From NCBI GenBank assembly GCA_946222995.1, contig CAMIOS010000038.1, forward strand, positions 1 to 16,593: a stretch of DNA of 16,593 bases. The letters are read 5' to 3'. The stretch is from an uncultured Enhydrobacter sp. Lineage in GTDB: Bacteria; Pseudomonadota; Gammaproteobacteria; Pseudomonadales; Moraxellaceae. This document shows, one piece after another, positions 8,172-14,634 of this stretch (position 1 is the stretch's first letter; each line of letters begins with the position of its first letter). Position numbers and translations under genes: made by a program. Below the pieces are notes generated by a model. The model was given only the letters and a program-made list of their open reading frames with translations, searched no databases and was not told the origin of the DNA.

Positions 8172-8702
8172 ATGAAAGCTGAAAAACCCTTTATCCCATT
8201 AAACATTGCCGTCCTAACCGTTTCCGACACTCGCACCCTTGATGAAGACACCTCGGGCAAATACCTTGCCGAGAGCCTACAGCAAGCAGGACATCAGCTT
8301 GCCGAGCGAGCTTTATCTACCGATGATATGTACCAAATCCGAGCCATGGTAAGCAAATGGATAGCCGACCCCAACGTCCATGCGGTGATTACCACAGGCG
8401 GAACGGGCTTTTATGGGCGAGATTTAATGCCCGAAGCGGTGAGCGTATTATTTGACAAACATATTGATGGCTTTGGTGAGATGTTTCGTTTGATATCCAA
8501 AGACGATATCGGCATGGCAACGATTCAATCCCGTGCGATTGCAGGGATGGCGAATAGTACGGCGATTTTTTGTTTACCAGGGTCATCGGGGGCGTGCCGT
8601 ACAGGTTGGGAGGGGATTTTGCAGGAACAGCTTGATAACCGCACCCGTCCGTGTAATTTTGTACCGCATTTAATGCGAGAAAATCCCAATCATGAGCATT
8701 AA
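8172..8702 (+). CDS. moaB: MoaB/MogA-family molybdopterin adenylyltransferase
   Basis: This cytoplasmic protein of 176 residues belongs to the MogA/MoaB family, which adenylylates molybdopterin before MoeA adds molybdenum. Motifs seen are LTVSDTRTLDEDTSG (15-29), ITTGGTGF (73-80) followed by GRDLMPEA, SRAIAGMAN (120-128), FCLPGSSGACRTGWE (133-147) and a C-terminal RTRPCNFVPHL. The C-terminal part and length match E. coli MoaB better than MogA. E. coli MoaB has no required role, but in organisms without MogA the MoaB protein does the adenylylation. AAGGA lies about 8 bases before the ATG. The end overlaps mobA by 11 bases. Confidence 0.92.
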   Translation: MKAEKPFIPLNIAVLTVSDTRTLDEDTSGKYLAESLQQAGHQLAERALSTDDMYQIRAMVSKWIADPNVHAVITTGGTGFYGRDLMPEAVSVLFDKHIDGFGEMFRLISKDDIGMATIQSRAIAGMANSTAIFCLPGSSGACRTGWEGILQEQLDNRTRPCNFVPHLMRENPNHEH

Positions 8703-9372
8703 TCTTGCCCTCACCCAACCTCTCCCAAAGGGAGAGGCGTTTTTAGCAGGTGTGGTAATTTTGGCAGGGGGTGAATCCAGTCGTATGGGTTCTCCCAAAG
8801 CCTTGCTAACTCTACCAACAAGGCAAACATTGCTTGATTTTCATATTGAAAATGCCAAACTATTAAACGTGCCGATTTTAATTGCTGATAATGGTAAAAA
8901 TTTTGCTAATCTTGCCCAAAATGTCGTTTGTATTGCCGATTTTATCCCAACTGATACAAAAGAAATCGCCCATTCTGCCAAAAAAGGTAACGGGGCATTG
9001 ACGGCAATCGCAGGGGCAATGGCATTTTTACAAGAAAAATCTTTAGCCAAAAATGCGTATTTACTGGTGATAAGCTGTGATAGTTTATTGGGTGCAAATC
9101 AAGTATTTAATGCCTTAAAATGTGATGAGATAGCCGATGTGAGTTATTTTCAAAATGAAAAAGATTATCCGTTATTGGGATTGTATCGCTTGGATTTATT
9201 GCCATTGCTAAAAACATATTTAGATAATGACAATCGCTCGGTGATGAAATTCTTATCCCAAGTTAAGAGTAACGTAATTACCATGCCCGATAAATGGCGG
9301 GATTTGGCGAATTTTAATACACCAGAAGAATTTAATTTAGCTTTGGCAACATTATCCAAGAGTAATCCATGA
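8692..9372 (+). CDS. mobA: MobA, molybdenum cofactor guanylyltransferase
   Basis: MobA joins GMP to the molybdenum cofactor, giving the bis-MGD form used by enzymes of the DMSO-reductase superfamily such as the oxidoreductase at the start of this operon. The 226-residue protein has the GTP-binding VILAGGESSRMGSPKALL (22-39), GALTAIAGAM (101-110), the metal-binding Asp in SCDSLL (128-133), YPLLGLYR near 158-165, and FNTPEEF near the end. SCD replaces the more usual PCD. The ATG lies inside the end of moaB (ATGAGCATTAA). Residues about 5-16 are encoded by a palindromic repeat, so the N-terminus is about 15 residues longer than the conserved domain needs. The gene reads as intact. Confidence 0.92.
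   Translation: MSINLALTQPLPKGEAFLAGVVILAGGESSRMGSPKALLTLPTRQTLLDFHIENAKLLNVPILIADNGKNFANLAQNVVCIADFIPTDTKEIAHSAKKGNGALTAIAGAMAFLQEKSLAKNAYLLVISCDSLLGANQVFNALKCDEIADVSYFQNEKDYPLLGLYRLDLLPLLKTYLDNDNRSVMKFLSQVKSNVITMPDKWRDLANFNTPEEFNLALATLSKSNP
8719..8737. repeat. Short perfect palindrome inside the mobA start region
   Basis: CCTCTCCC and GGGAGAGG pair perfectly around an AAA loop. The sequence just before it (CCCTCACCCAA) makes the whole look like the dispersed CCCTCACCC/CTCTCCC repeat class seen in several proteobacteria. It shares CCTCTCCC with the repeat between the oxidoreductase gene and fdhD. It lies within the mobA reading frame, 27 bases after the start codon, and codes for residues such as PLPKGE. 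As RNA it forms a strong hairpin close to the translation start. Confidence 0.7.
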
Positions 9373-9863
9373 CCCAAAATCCTACCCATTCCCACTTAAC
9401 CCACCTTGACCCAAACGGCGATATCAGCATGGTTGATGTTGGTGACAAAACCGCTACCCCTCGCACCGCCACCGCACAAGGCTATGTCTTATTTCCCCCC
9501 GATATCTACCACGCCATTAAATCCGCTGACGGCATGACCAAAAAAGGCTCAATCACCCAAACCGCCCATATCGCAGGTATCATGGGGGCAAAACGCACCC
9601 ATGACCTAATTCCCCTGTGTCACCCCCTACCGCTTGACAGTATCAAACTTCGCTTTGACTATGACGATGATAAATCCGCCATTCGAGTACAAGCCACCAC
9701 CAAAGTTACCCACAAAACAGGCGTAGAAATGGAAGCCCTTACCGCTGTGTCTATCGCTTGCCTAACCCTGTATGATATGACCAAAGCCCTATCACACGCC
9801 ATTATCATTAGCGACATTCGTTTGCTCAAAAAAACAGGGGGAAAATCCGATTATGCCGAATAA
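9369..9863 (+). CDS. moaC: MoaC, cyclic pyranopterin monophosphate synthase
   Basis: MoaC turns the MoaA product into cyclic pyranopterin monophosphate. The 164 residues match the family length (161 in E. coli). Conserved parts are ISMVDVGDK (19-27), KGSITQTAHIAGIMGAKRT (59-77), HDLIPLCHPLPL (78-89), TGVEMEALTAVSIACLT (117-133), LYDMTKA (134-140) and LLKKTGGKS (152-160), which carry the active-site lysines and acid residues. The ATG overlaps the mobA stop (ATGA), a translational coupling. The 3' end overlaps the moaD start by 11 bases. It reads as intact. Confidence 0.95.
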   Translation: MTQNPTHSHLTHLDPNGDISMVDVGDKTATPRTATAQGYVLFPPDIYHAIKSADGMTKKGSITQTAHIAGIMGAKRTHDLIPLCHPLPLDSIKLRFDYDDDKSAIRVQATTKVTHKTGVEMEALTAVSIACLTLYDMTKALSHAIIISDIRLLKKTGGKSDYAE

Positions 9864-9972
9864 CTTAACGCCAAATAACGAAAATTTAATCCCTATCACC
9901 GTCCTGTATTTTGCCAATCTTGCCAATTTGGCAAAAAAGGATGAGGAAATTCTGCACATAAAAAACGGGTAG
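9853..9972 (+). pseudogene. moaD: moaD, N-terminal fragment cut by IS1
   Basis: MoaD is the small sulfur carrier of molybdopterin synthase; its C-terminal Gly-Gly is thiocarboxylated and donates sulfur within the MoaD-MoaE complex. Only about 38 codons remain from the ATG at 9853, which sits inside the end of moaC. After a short variable leader the residues ITVLYFANLANLAKKDEEI give the first beta strand and helix of the ubiquitin-like fold. The frame then runs into the left end of the IS1 element, which supplies the TAG at 9970-9972. The rest of the fold and the terminal GG are gone, so the product cannot work. No remaining moaD or moaE sequence appears right of the element. Confidence 0.85.
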
Positions 9973-10767
9973 TGGTTTGAAAAGTATGCTGAGAAAGAAA
10001 TAGAAAAGACAACTTGGTAAAAAGATGATAATTTGAGGTTATGAAGACACAAATTACAATCAAATGCCCAAGCTGTCTAAGTTTCAGTATAAAGAAAAAT
10101 GGATGGAAAATCTACGGCAAACAGAACTATCAATGTAAAGACTGCCATCGGCAATTTATCCATGACAGCGAACTAAAGTATAAGGGATGTCAAAGTTTCA
10201 TTGAAGACAAAATTCGCTTAATGTTAGTTAGGGGATGTAGTATTGCTGACATTGTAGCCATTGAAAAGGTTAGCAAATACAAGGTTCTAATAGTTCTAGT
10301 ACAATCTGACTATCAGATAAAACCAAAGAGGCGCTATTATCGTCGATTGCAAGTCGATGAGTTTTGGACGTATGTGGGTTGCAAGAGAAACAAAGTGTGG
10401 CTAGTTTATGCTTACGACCCAGATACCAATGAAATTGTTACCTTTGTATGGGGTAAGCGTAATTTAACAACAGCAAAACAGCTTAGAGCAAAGCTTGAAG
10501 AGCTGGGTGTTGATTTTAGCTATGTTTGCTGTGATAACTGGGATAGTTTTCTAACCGCTTTTGACTTTGATTTTAAAAAGGTTGGCAAATACTATACGGT
10601 TGATATTGAAGGTAATAATAATCTTTTTAGACACAGAATGAGGCTAGCTTTTAGAAAAACTTGCTGTTTTTCCCAGAAGCTCATTAATCATTTTAAGGCT
10701 TTTGATTTACTGTTTCACTATGTTAATTATGGCTGGGTCTAGTTGACATACTTTTTAGACCACAGCC
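9969..10767 (+). mobile_element. IS1-family insertion sequence, apparently complete
   Basis: The element of about 800 bp is bounded by imperfect inverted repeats. The left end holds GTGGTTTGAAAAGTATG from about 9973. The right end, read in complement, holds GTGGTCTAAAAAGTATG inward from about 10763. Eleven bases nearest the inside are nearly identical and about 19 of 25 match overall. One transposase gene fills it. It interrupts moaD on the left and abuts the 3' end of hipA on the right. I see no clear 8-9 bp target duplication, which suggests a rearrangement through the element after it arrived. Exact end bases are uncertain by two or three. Confidence 0.85.
10041..10742 (+). CDS. IS1-family transposase, single-frame type
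   Basis: This 233-residue DDE-type transposase is encoded in one frame, unlike classical IS1 where insA and insB are joined by frameshifting. The N-terminus has a zinc-finger pair (CPSC at 9-12, CKDC at about 37-40, then HRQF) followed by a helix-turn-helix region (SIADIVAIEKVSKYKV). The catalytic domain starts at QVDEFWTYVGCK near 113-124. A second acidic site lies in CCDNWDSF near 173-180. It ends with the IS1-type RHRMRLAFRKTCCFS and HFKAFDLLFHYVN. GAGG precedes the ATG closely. No stop or frameshift is visible, so it may still be active. Confidence 0.92.
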   Translation: MKTQITIKCPSCLSFSIKKNGWKIYGKQNYQCKDCHRQFIHDSELKYKGCQSFIEDKIRLMLVRGCSIADIVAIEKVSKYKVLIVLVQSDYQIKPKRRYYRRLQVDEFWTYVGCKRNKVWLVYAYDPDTNEIVTFVWGKRNLTTAKQLRAKLEELGVDFSYVCCDNWDSFLTAFDFDFKKVGKYYTVDIEGNNNLFRHRMRLAFRKTCCFSQKLINHFKAFDLLFHYVNYGWV

Positions 10768-10775
10768 AAATTTTT

Positions 10776-12110
10776 TTAGACCTTTATCATCCTTCTAACG
10801 TTTGCATTTACATCATGCTGAACATCTGCTATTAACGCTTTATCAATCGGATAATCAACGATGACCGATAACAGATGCTCAGCGGTATCCACGACTTGCT
10901 CTATAATTGCCTTAGCATGATTAGCCTTAATATCCGCCAACTTGGCAAGCTTTAACAAATCAGATAGGGTAGGGTTTTGAGTCTCACCACACACATCCAT
11001 CTGATGATAACCATTTATGCCTGTGTTATAAGTCACATCATAAACGGGGGCGAGTGACCAGTTGCCATCCTTATCCATCATAAATGAAAAGTTTTTGCTA
11101 TGATCGTCTTTATTATTCATCACCACATTAAACACAACGTGGCGATACGCCTGCTCAACCTGTGTTTGTGATTGCGTCATCATTCGTACACATCGTAAAT
11201 ATGATAAATAATCCAATGAGGGCAGACGAAAATCTAAGTCAAGCAGACCAGCTAGCGTATGAATATGCACCCGCTCAAAAGTTAAGTTACTTTGATTGCC
11301 TTTTTCATTACTTTGGCTTGATACGCTATTTAATGCCCTGTCAAACCGCTCTACCCCAAATGCCCCATGTTTGCTATCAATATCAAAATAATGATATCTA
11401 GGCATGACTAGCCCTGCTCGGGTTGCCATATCTGCATAGAGTGCCTCAAGCAGACAAACGCTTTTATCTTCATACTGGGCAGGAAACTTGATCAGCCAAG
11501 GTGAGGTAGGAGTCGTATCGTGTTGATACGCTTGTTTAAAATCAGTGCTGATAGTTTGCGTGTCTATATCAAACATCACTAGAGCTTTAGGTCTTGCGCC
11601 TTGTGGTGAACCGCCAACCACGATTAACTCAGCTAAAATCTCGCTATCTTGACCAGATAAAATCTTCTCATTTGCTTGAGCAATTTGACTTAGACTTATT
11701 TCAGCATCATCGGTGGTACTATGATGTATAGGTCTAAAACTGAGTGCCCCCATCGCTCTGTCACCAATGTATGCCAACCTATGCAAGACATTCACATCAT
11801 TAACCGACACAGAAAGTTCTTTGCGAAAAAAACGATCCATCAACAACATACCCCAACCATCAGGTAAACTATCAGCAATCAAGCCACATAAATATTGCGA
11901 GGAGTGATGTTTACCTTGGTAAAGCTTGGATTGTAACGGCATCTCAATGGGCGATAACTCATAACCCGATGCCAGCCATGACGGGTCATAGCCAAATACA
12001 GGTCGGTTGTTTTGTAAGGTGACATAACCAATTAAACGGTGTTCACCAAACCCATCGTAATAAACCTCAATGGCATCTATTGATGATTGAACGATTTTCT
12101 GAATAGCCAT
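10776..12110 (-). CDS. hipA: HipA-type Ser/Thr kinase toxin
   Basis: HipA toxins phosphorylate a cellular target (glutamyl-tRNA synthetase in the E. coli case), which stops translation and favours persistence; HipB neutralises them. The 444 residues match the E. coli length (440). The N-terminal domain runs to about residue 130. The Gly-rich nucleotide loop is GGSPQGARPKALV (166-178). WLIKFPA (205-211) supplies the ATP-binding lysine. FGVERFDR (251-258) and HIHTLAGLL (282-290) are typical. NNKDDHSKN (332-340) holds the catalytic aspartate, and LAPVYDV (353-359) the Mg-binding aspartate. AAAGGA stands a few bases before the ATG. It follows hipB in the same direction after a 61-base gap. The stop lies only about 9 bases from the IS1 end, so the last residues could have been altered. 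Confidence 0.93.
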   Translation of the reverse strand: MAIQKIVQSSIDAIEVYYDGFGEHRLIGYVTLQNNRPVFGYDPSWLASGYELSPIEMPLQSKLYQGKHHSSQYLCGLIADSLPDGWGMLLMDRFFRKELSVSVNDVNVLHRLAYIGDRAMGALSFRPIHHSTTDDAEISLSQIAQANEKILSGQDSEILAELIVVGGSPQGARPKALVMFDIDTQTISTDFKQAYQHDTTPTSPWLIKFPAQYEDKSVCLLEALYADMATRAGLVMPRYHYFDIDSKHGAFGVERFDRALNSVSSQSNEKGNQSNLTFERVHIHTLAGLLDLDFRLPSLDYLSYLRCVRMMTQSQTQVEQAYRHVVFNVVMNNKDDHSKNFSFMMDKDGNWSLAPVYDVTYNTGINGYHQMDVCGETQNPTLSDLLKLAKLADIKANHAKAIIEQVVDTAEHLLSVIVDYPIDKALIADVQHDVNANVRRMIKV

Positions 12111-12171
12111 ATCCTTTCACTTCCTCTCACATCTCGTGGCTAAATACCAAATTGTAGTCTAATATCCGTAG

Positions 12172-12477
12172 TTACGATTTGCTTGAAGCCCGTTTGCGTG
12201 ACGTTTTTTGTGCCATCACTTCATCAATCGTCTTAGGGTTATTCGCAAACAGGTTGGCAAATTCATTGACTAGCCCTACCGACATGGCATAGCGGATAAC
12301 GTTATCGAGCGTTCCTCCTTCTCCTGACTCAATACGAGAAATGGTACTTAGTCCAATGCCTGCCTTTTGTGCAAGTTCGGCTTGGGTCAGATTCTGGTAC
12401 AAACGCTGTTGCTTCAAGCGTTTGCCTAGTGTCTCACTGATTTCAGTAGGTGTGTAGAAGTCAAATCGCATATTCAT
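12172..12477 (-). CDS. hipB: HipB-type antitoxin, XRE-family HTH regulator
   Basis: This 101-residue protein is upstream of hipA in the same direction, the usual order for the antitoxin. An XRE/Cro helix-turn-helix covers about residues 15-70, with LGKRLKQQRLYQNLTQAEL, AQKAGIGLSTISRIESG and the following helix readily seen. The C-terminal tail (AQKTSRKRASSKS) is basic and probably unstructured, as in HipB proteins, where it helps bind the toxin. The start at 12477 is ATGAATATG; the second Met two codons later is equally possible, as no strong ribosome site stands before either. HipB proteins repress their own operon, and palindromes lie just upstream. Confidence 0.9.
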   Translation of the reverse strand: MNMRFDFYTPTEISETLGKRLKQQRLYQNLTQAELAQKAGIGLSTISRIESGEGGTLDNVIRYAMSVGLVNEFANLFANNPKTIDEVMAQKTSRKRASSKS

Positions 12478-12676
12478 TTAGTATCTATTAATAGTTCATT
12501 TTTGATATTTTAATGGCTATTTTAGCATTTAATCATTCAATTATGAATTATTTATATGAACTGGAGTCATAGGAGACTTCAACATTTAGGAGCATACCGT
12601 CATGCAAGCAAAATAATATTAAAAAGTGATTAATAGTACGGATAATCCTAATTTAAATTGAACAGATTTTTGCCCA
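12478..12676. promoter_or_regulatory. Divergent hipB/fic control region with palindromes
   Basis: This 199-base AT-rich region must hold the promoters of hipBA (minus) and fic (plus). A perfect 10-bp palindrome, CTATTAATAG, lies at 12485-12494, eight bases before the hipB ATG. A second, ATTCA-ATTA-TGAAT, lies at 12535-12548. Either could be an operator for HipB. AGGAG at 12588-12592 followed by ATG at 12602 marks a good translation start that leads to only four codons (see fic). Confidence 0.4.
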
Positions 12677-13738
12677 ATGGTGGTAAAAACCCCTCAAGTT
12701 GAACAAGCTTCACAACTTGATATCGTACAAATGCTGCAGTCTCTTGATCATGAGTTCGGTGAAGATTTACTATTACGCTCAGCTGTGTGGCTAACTTTAC
12801 GAGAAAGTAAAGCCAGTTTTACAATTGAAGGGGAAGGCAAACAGACCAAACGCATTGAGCGCTTTGCCCAAGTGATCGCTCAGTGGACGGGTAAAGGCGA
12901 CCTACCTATAACCAATATTGAATTAACCCAGTTACAACAGGCGATTTTAGGAGAGAAGACCGTTTTACCGCAATTGGGAATTCGAAAGTCCCCTGTATTT
13001 ATTGGACAGATTGAGCAGCGTACTTATACGCCAATTGTCCACTATATTGCGCCGCCCTTTGAGCAAGTTGTCAACATGTTAGCAGGGCTAAACGCCTTTT
13101 TTCATATCACGCAAGGGCAACCGTCGATTATGCGAGCAGCGGTGTTAAGTTTTGCCTATGTGTATATTCATCCATTAGCCGATGGTAATGGCCGAGTGCA
13201 TCGGTTTTTAGTCAATGATCTACTATACCGAGATGGGGTATTAAGTGAACCGATGATTTTACCGATTTCATCCGCCATCAGTGATAGCACACAACATCGC
13301 CGTGATTATGACAAACCATTAGATACAGTCTCTAAGCCGCTAATGGCACAATTGATCGGTGAGTATAAATTTAACTCGACGCAACTGTTTGAAGATGGTA
13401 TCAGGTCTAACTTACAATTGGGTAATGTTGACAATGTATTGCCGATTTGGCGTTTTTTGGATTTAACGCCGCATGTACTGTATTTGGCTAAGCTTTTATC
13501 TCGTGTCATTCAAGATGATTTATATCAAGAAAGTCGTTATTTGTATCAACACAATCAAGCACGTGATGCGATAAAAGAGCTGATGGATATGCCAAACGAT
13601 TATGCAGATAGGATCATTCGTAGCATCAGGGATAATCAGGGTGAACGAAGCCAAAAATTAGTCAAAGAAATGCCTGTTTTAGCAGATGATACATTATGGC
13701 AGTCAATGACTAAGGTTGTCACTGAATTGATTAGCTAG
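12677..13738 (+). CDS. Fic-domain protein (AMP-transferase family), possibly N-terminally truncated
   Basis: Fic enzymes move AMP or another nucleotide part from a nucleotide donor to a hydroxyl side chain of a target protein. The catalytic loop HPLADGNGRVHR (165-176) fits the active HPFx(D/E)GN(G/K)R pattern with Leu for Phe. An inhibitory motif (S/T)xxxE(G/N) is present as SFTIEG (47-52) before the Fic core, which makes this a self-inhibited class II type. A helical C-terminal domain of about 150 residues follows. The ATG at 12677 has no ribosome site. A good one (AGGAG, ATG at 12602) lies upstream in the same frame but is separated by three in-frame stops. As I recall, many relatives have another N-terminal segment before this point. 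The gene may thus be 5'-damaged, though the Fic and inhibitory parts are whole. Target unknown; the C-terminus gives no recognised motif. Confidence 0.85.
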   Translation: MVVKTPQVEQASQLDIVQMLQSLDHEFGEDLLLRSAVWLTLRESKASFTIEGEGKQTKRIERFAQVIAQWTGKGDLPITNIELTQLQQAILGEKTVLPQLGIRKSPVFIGQIEQRTYTPIVHYIAPPFEQVVNMLAGLNAFFHITQGQPSIMRAAVLSFAYVYIHPLADGNGRVHRFLVNDLLYRDGVLSEPMILPISSAISDSTQHRRDYDKPLDTVSKPLMAQLIGEYKFNSTQLFEDGIRSNLQLGNVDNVLPIWRFLDLTPHVLYLAKLLSRVIQDDLYQESRYLYQHNQARDAIKELMDMPNDYADRIIRSIRDNQGERSQKLVKEMPVLADDTLWQSMTKVVTELIS

Positions 13739-14150
13739 ACTTATATTGGTCCCTGCCGGTTTGAGCAATTGTTCTTATTTAACCCAACTGGTGGTTTGAA
13801 AGTATAAAAAATTTTAAATTCAGAAAAGATATTGGCAGTAGTTGAATTATTAGATTTGTTATGATTTTTTTAATAATTAAATTTTGAACTGTAATTTTTA
13901 ATTATTTTAAATTAAAAAATAATTTAATTTTTTTAATAAATTATTGATAAACTGCATGATTGTTTCTTAAATGAAGTGAAAGGGTGGGGGTAAAAAAGTT
14001 CTAATTTTTGAATTTTTTTAGTGCCCTTAAATTTCTGGTATACTTTAAATCATTTAAATTGATAAAGAAATTACTTAGTATTAACCATTGATATAAAAGG
14101 AAATATATATTAAAGTACATTAAGATAAAATAAGATTTGAATCGTGGCAA
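13739..14150. other. AT-rich non-coding stretch after fic
   Basis: No credible gene is visible in about 410 bases. From 13800 to 13960 the sequence is almost only A and T. It includes a 9-bp perfect hairpin, AATTATTTT (13900-13908) with AAAATAATT (13916-13924). An IS1-end-like motif lies at 13791-13806. The compositional shift against both neighbours suits an old mobile-element edge next to the tRNA fragment that follows. Confidence 0.5.
13791..13806 (+). repeat. Solitary IS1-end-like motif
   Basis: GTGGTTTGAAAGTATA differs from the left end of the intact IS1 element (GTGGTTTGAAAAGTATG) by one missing A and the final base. No transposase sequence follows it. It could be a vestige of an IS1 end or of a target hit by one; with 16 bases, chance cannot be excluded. 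Confidence 0.35.
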
Positions 14151-14198
14151 ACCTTGACATGGTGGGGGTCGATGGTTCGAATCCGTTTACGCCTACCA
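14151..14198 (+). other. 3' fragment of tRNA-Val(GAC), probable att scar
   Basis: Forty-eight bases match the 3' part of a bacterial tRNA-Val(GAC): anticodon loop TTGACAT, anticodon 3' stem, GGGGTC variable part, T arm GATGG-TTCGAAT-CCGTT, acceptor strand TACGCCT, discriminator A and an encoded CCA. The bases before it (GGCAA) no longer pair with the anticodon 3' stem beyond the inner pairs, and no D arm or 5' acceptor strand exists upstream. It is therefore a tRNA 3' end without its 5' half. Tyrosine-recombinase elements commonly use such 3' ends as attachment cores and leave such copies behind. Confidence 0.8.
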
Positions 14199-14207
14199 TA
14201 TTCTAAG

Positions 14208-14235
14208 AACCTCAATCGATTGATTGGGGTTTTTT
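14208..14235 (+). terminator. Rho-independent terminator after the tRNA fragment
   Basis: AACCTCAATC and GATTGGGGTT form a 10-bp stem with one G-T pair and a GATT loop, followed by a run of T. It lies ten bases after the tRNA CCA, the usual place for the terminator of a tRNA gene. Confidence 0.75.
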
Positions 14236-14302
14236 ATTACCTTTAAATTCAAGGGTTTATGTTGATTTTTAAAGTAATTTGGTTTTACCACTTTTCTCAT
14301 TT

Positions 14303-14360
14303 TGGGCACTTAATTTTCGGCTAAATTTTTTGTGTGCCCAAATTGTGCCCATTTTGTGCC
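14303..14360. repeat. Phased GTGCCC repeats
   Basis: GTGCCC(A) occurs at 14334 and 14345, and GTGCC at 14356, each 11 bases after the last. An inverted copy, TGGGCAC, is at 14303-14309. A further GTGCCC stands at 14021. The spacing equals about one helical turn, as for repeated protein-binding sites. Beside a tRNA fragment, the arm sites of an integrase are a natural guess, but no integrase gene is in the window. Confidence 0.5.
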
Positions 14361-14415
14361 TTGGTTAATTTTTGAGCAGTTTTTTCATTACACCCACTCA
14401 AATTTAAAAATATTA

Positions 14416-14605
14416 GGTGGTGCTTTAAAAAGTATGCTGACATCAGACATACCCATTATTAATGTAAAAAAATACTAAATCAAAGGCTTTGAAGTGATTT
14501 TCAAGCTTTTTAGAAAAGTTGCAACTTCGCCTAAATGCTCGTTTTATCCGATGTCGAATGCGACAATTATTTCCTTCAATGCCAACAGTAAAGAACTTTA
14601 AATCA
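14416..14605 (-). mobile_element. IS1-family remnant, transposase C-terminus and one inverted repeat
   Basis: On the minus strand the frame ending at TGA (14443-14445) reads KFFTVGIEGNN, then RIRHRIKRAFRRSCNFS, then KLENHFKAFDLVFFYINNGY. This is the C-terminal ~50 residues of an IS1-type transposase, about 60 percent identical by eye to the same part of the intact element. The terminal repeat follows at 14416-14440 (GTGCTTTAAAAAGTATGCTGA). Everything upstream in the transposase is missing; the edge lies near 14600-14620, next to the truncated ADP-ribosylglycohydrolase gene. It represents a second, different IS1-family element. Confidence 0.85.
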
Positions 14606-14634
14606 CCTGCTCAAGTGTTCCAAGACTTTTACCG

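Noticed and set aside
13860..13960. AT-rich stretch as a replication origin or plasmid iteron region.
   Set aside because: No iterons, DnaA boxes or replication gene are visible; composition alone is not enough.
14151..14198. Functional complete tRNA gene.
   Set aside because: The D arm, 5' acceptor strand and the outer anticodon-stem pairs are missing upstream.
14303..14360. GTGCCC repeats as a CRISPR array.
   Set aside because: The units are only 6-7 bases with 4-5 base gaps and too few; CRISPR repeats and spacers are several times longer.
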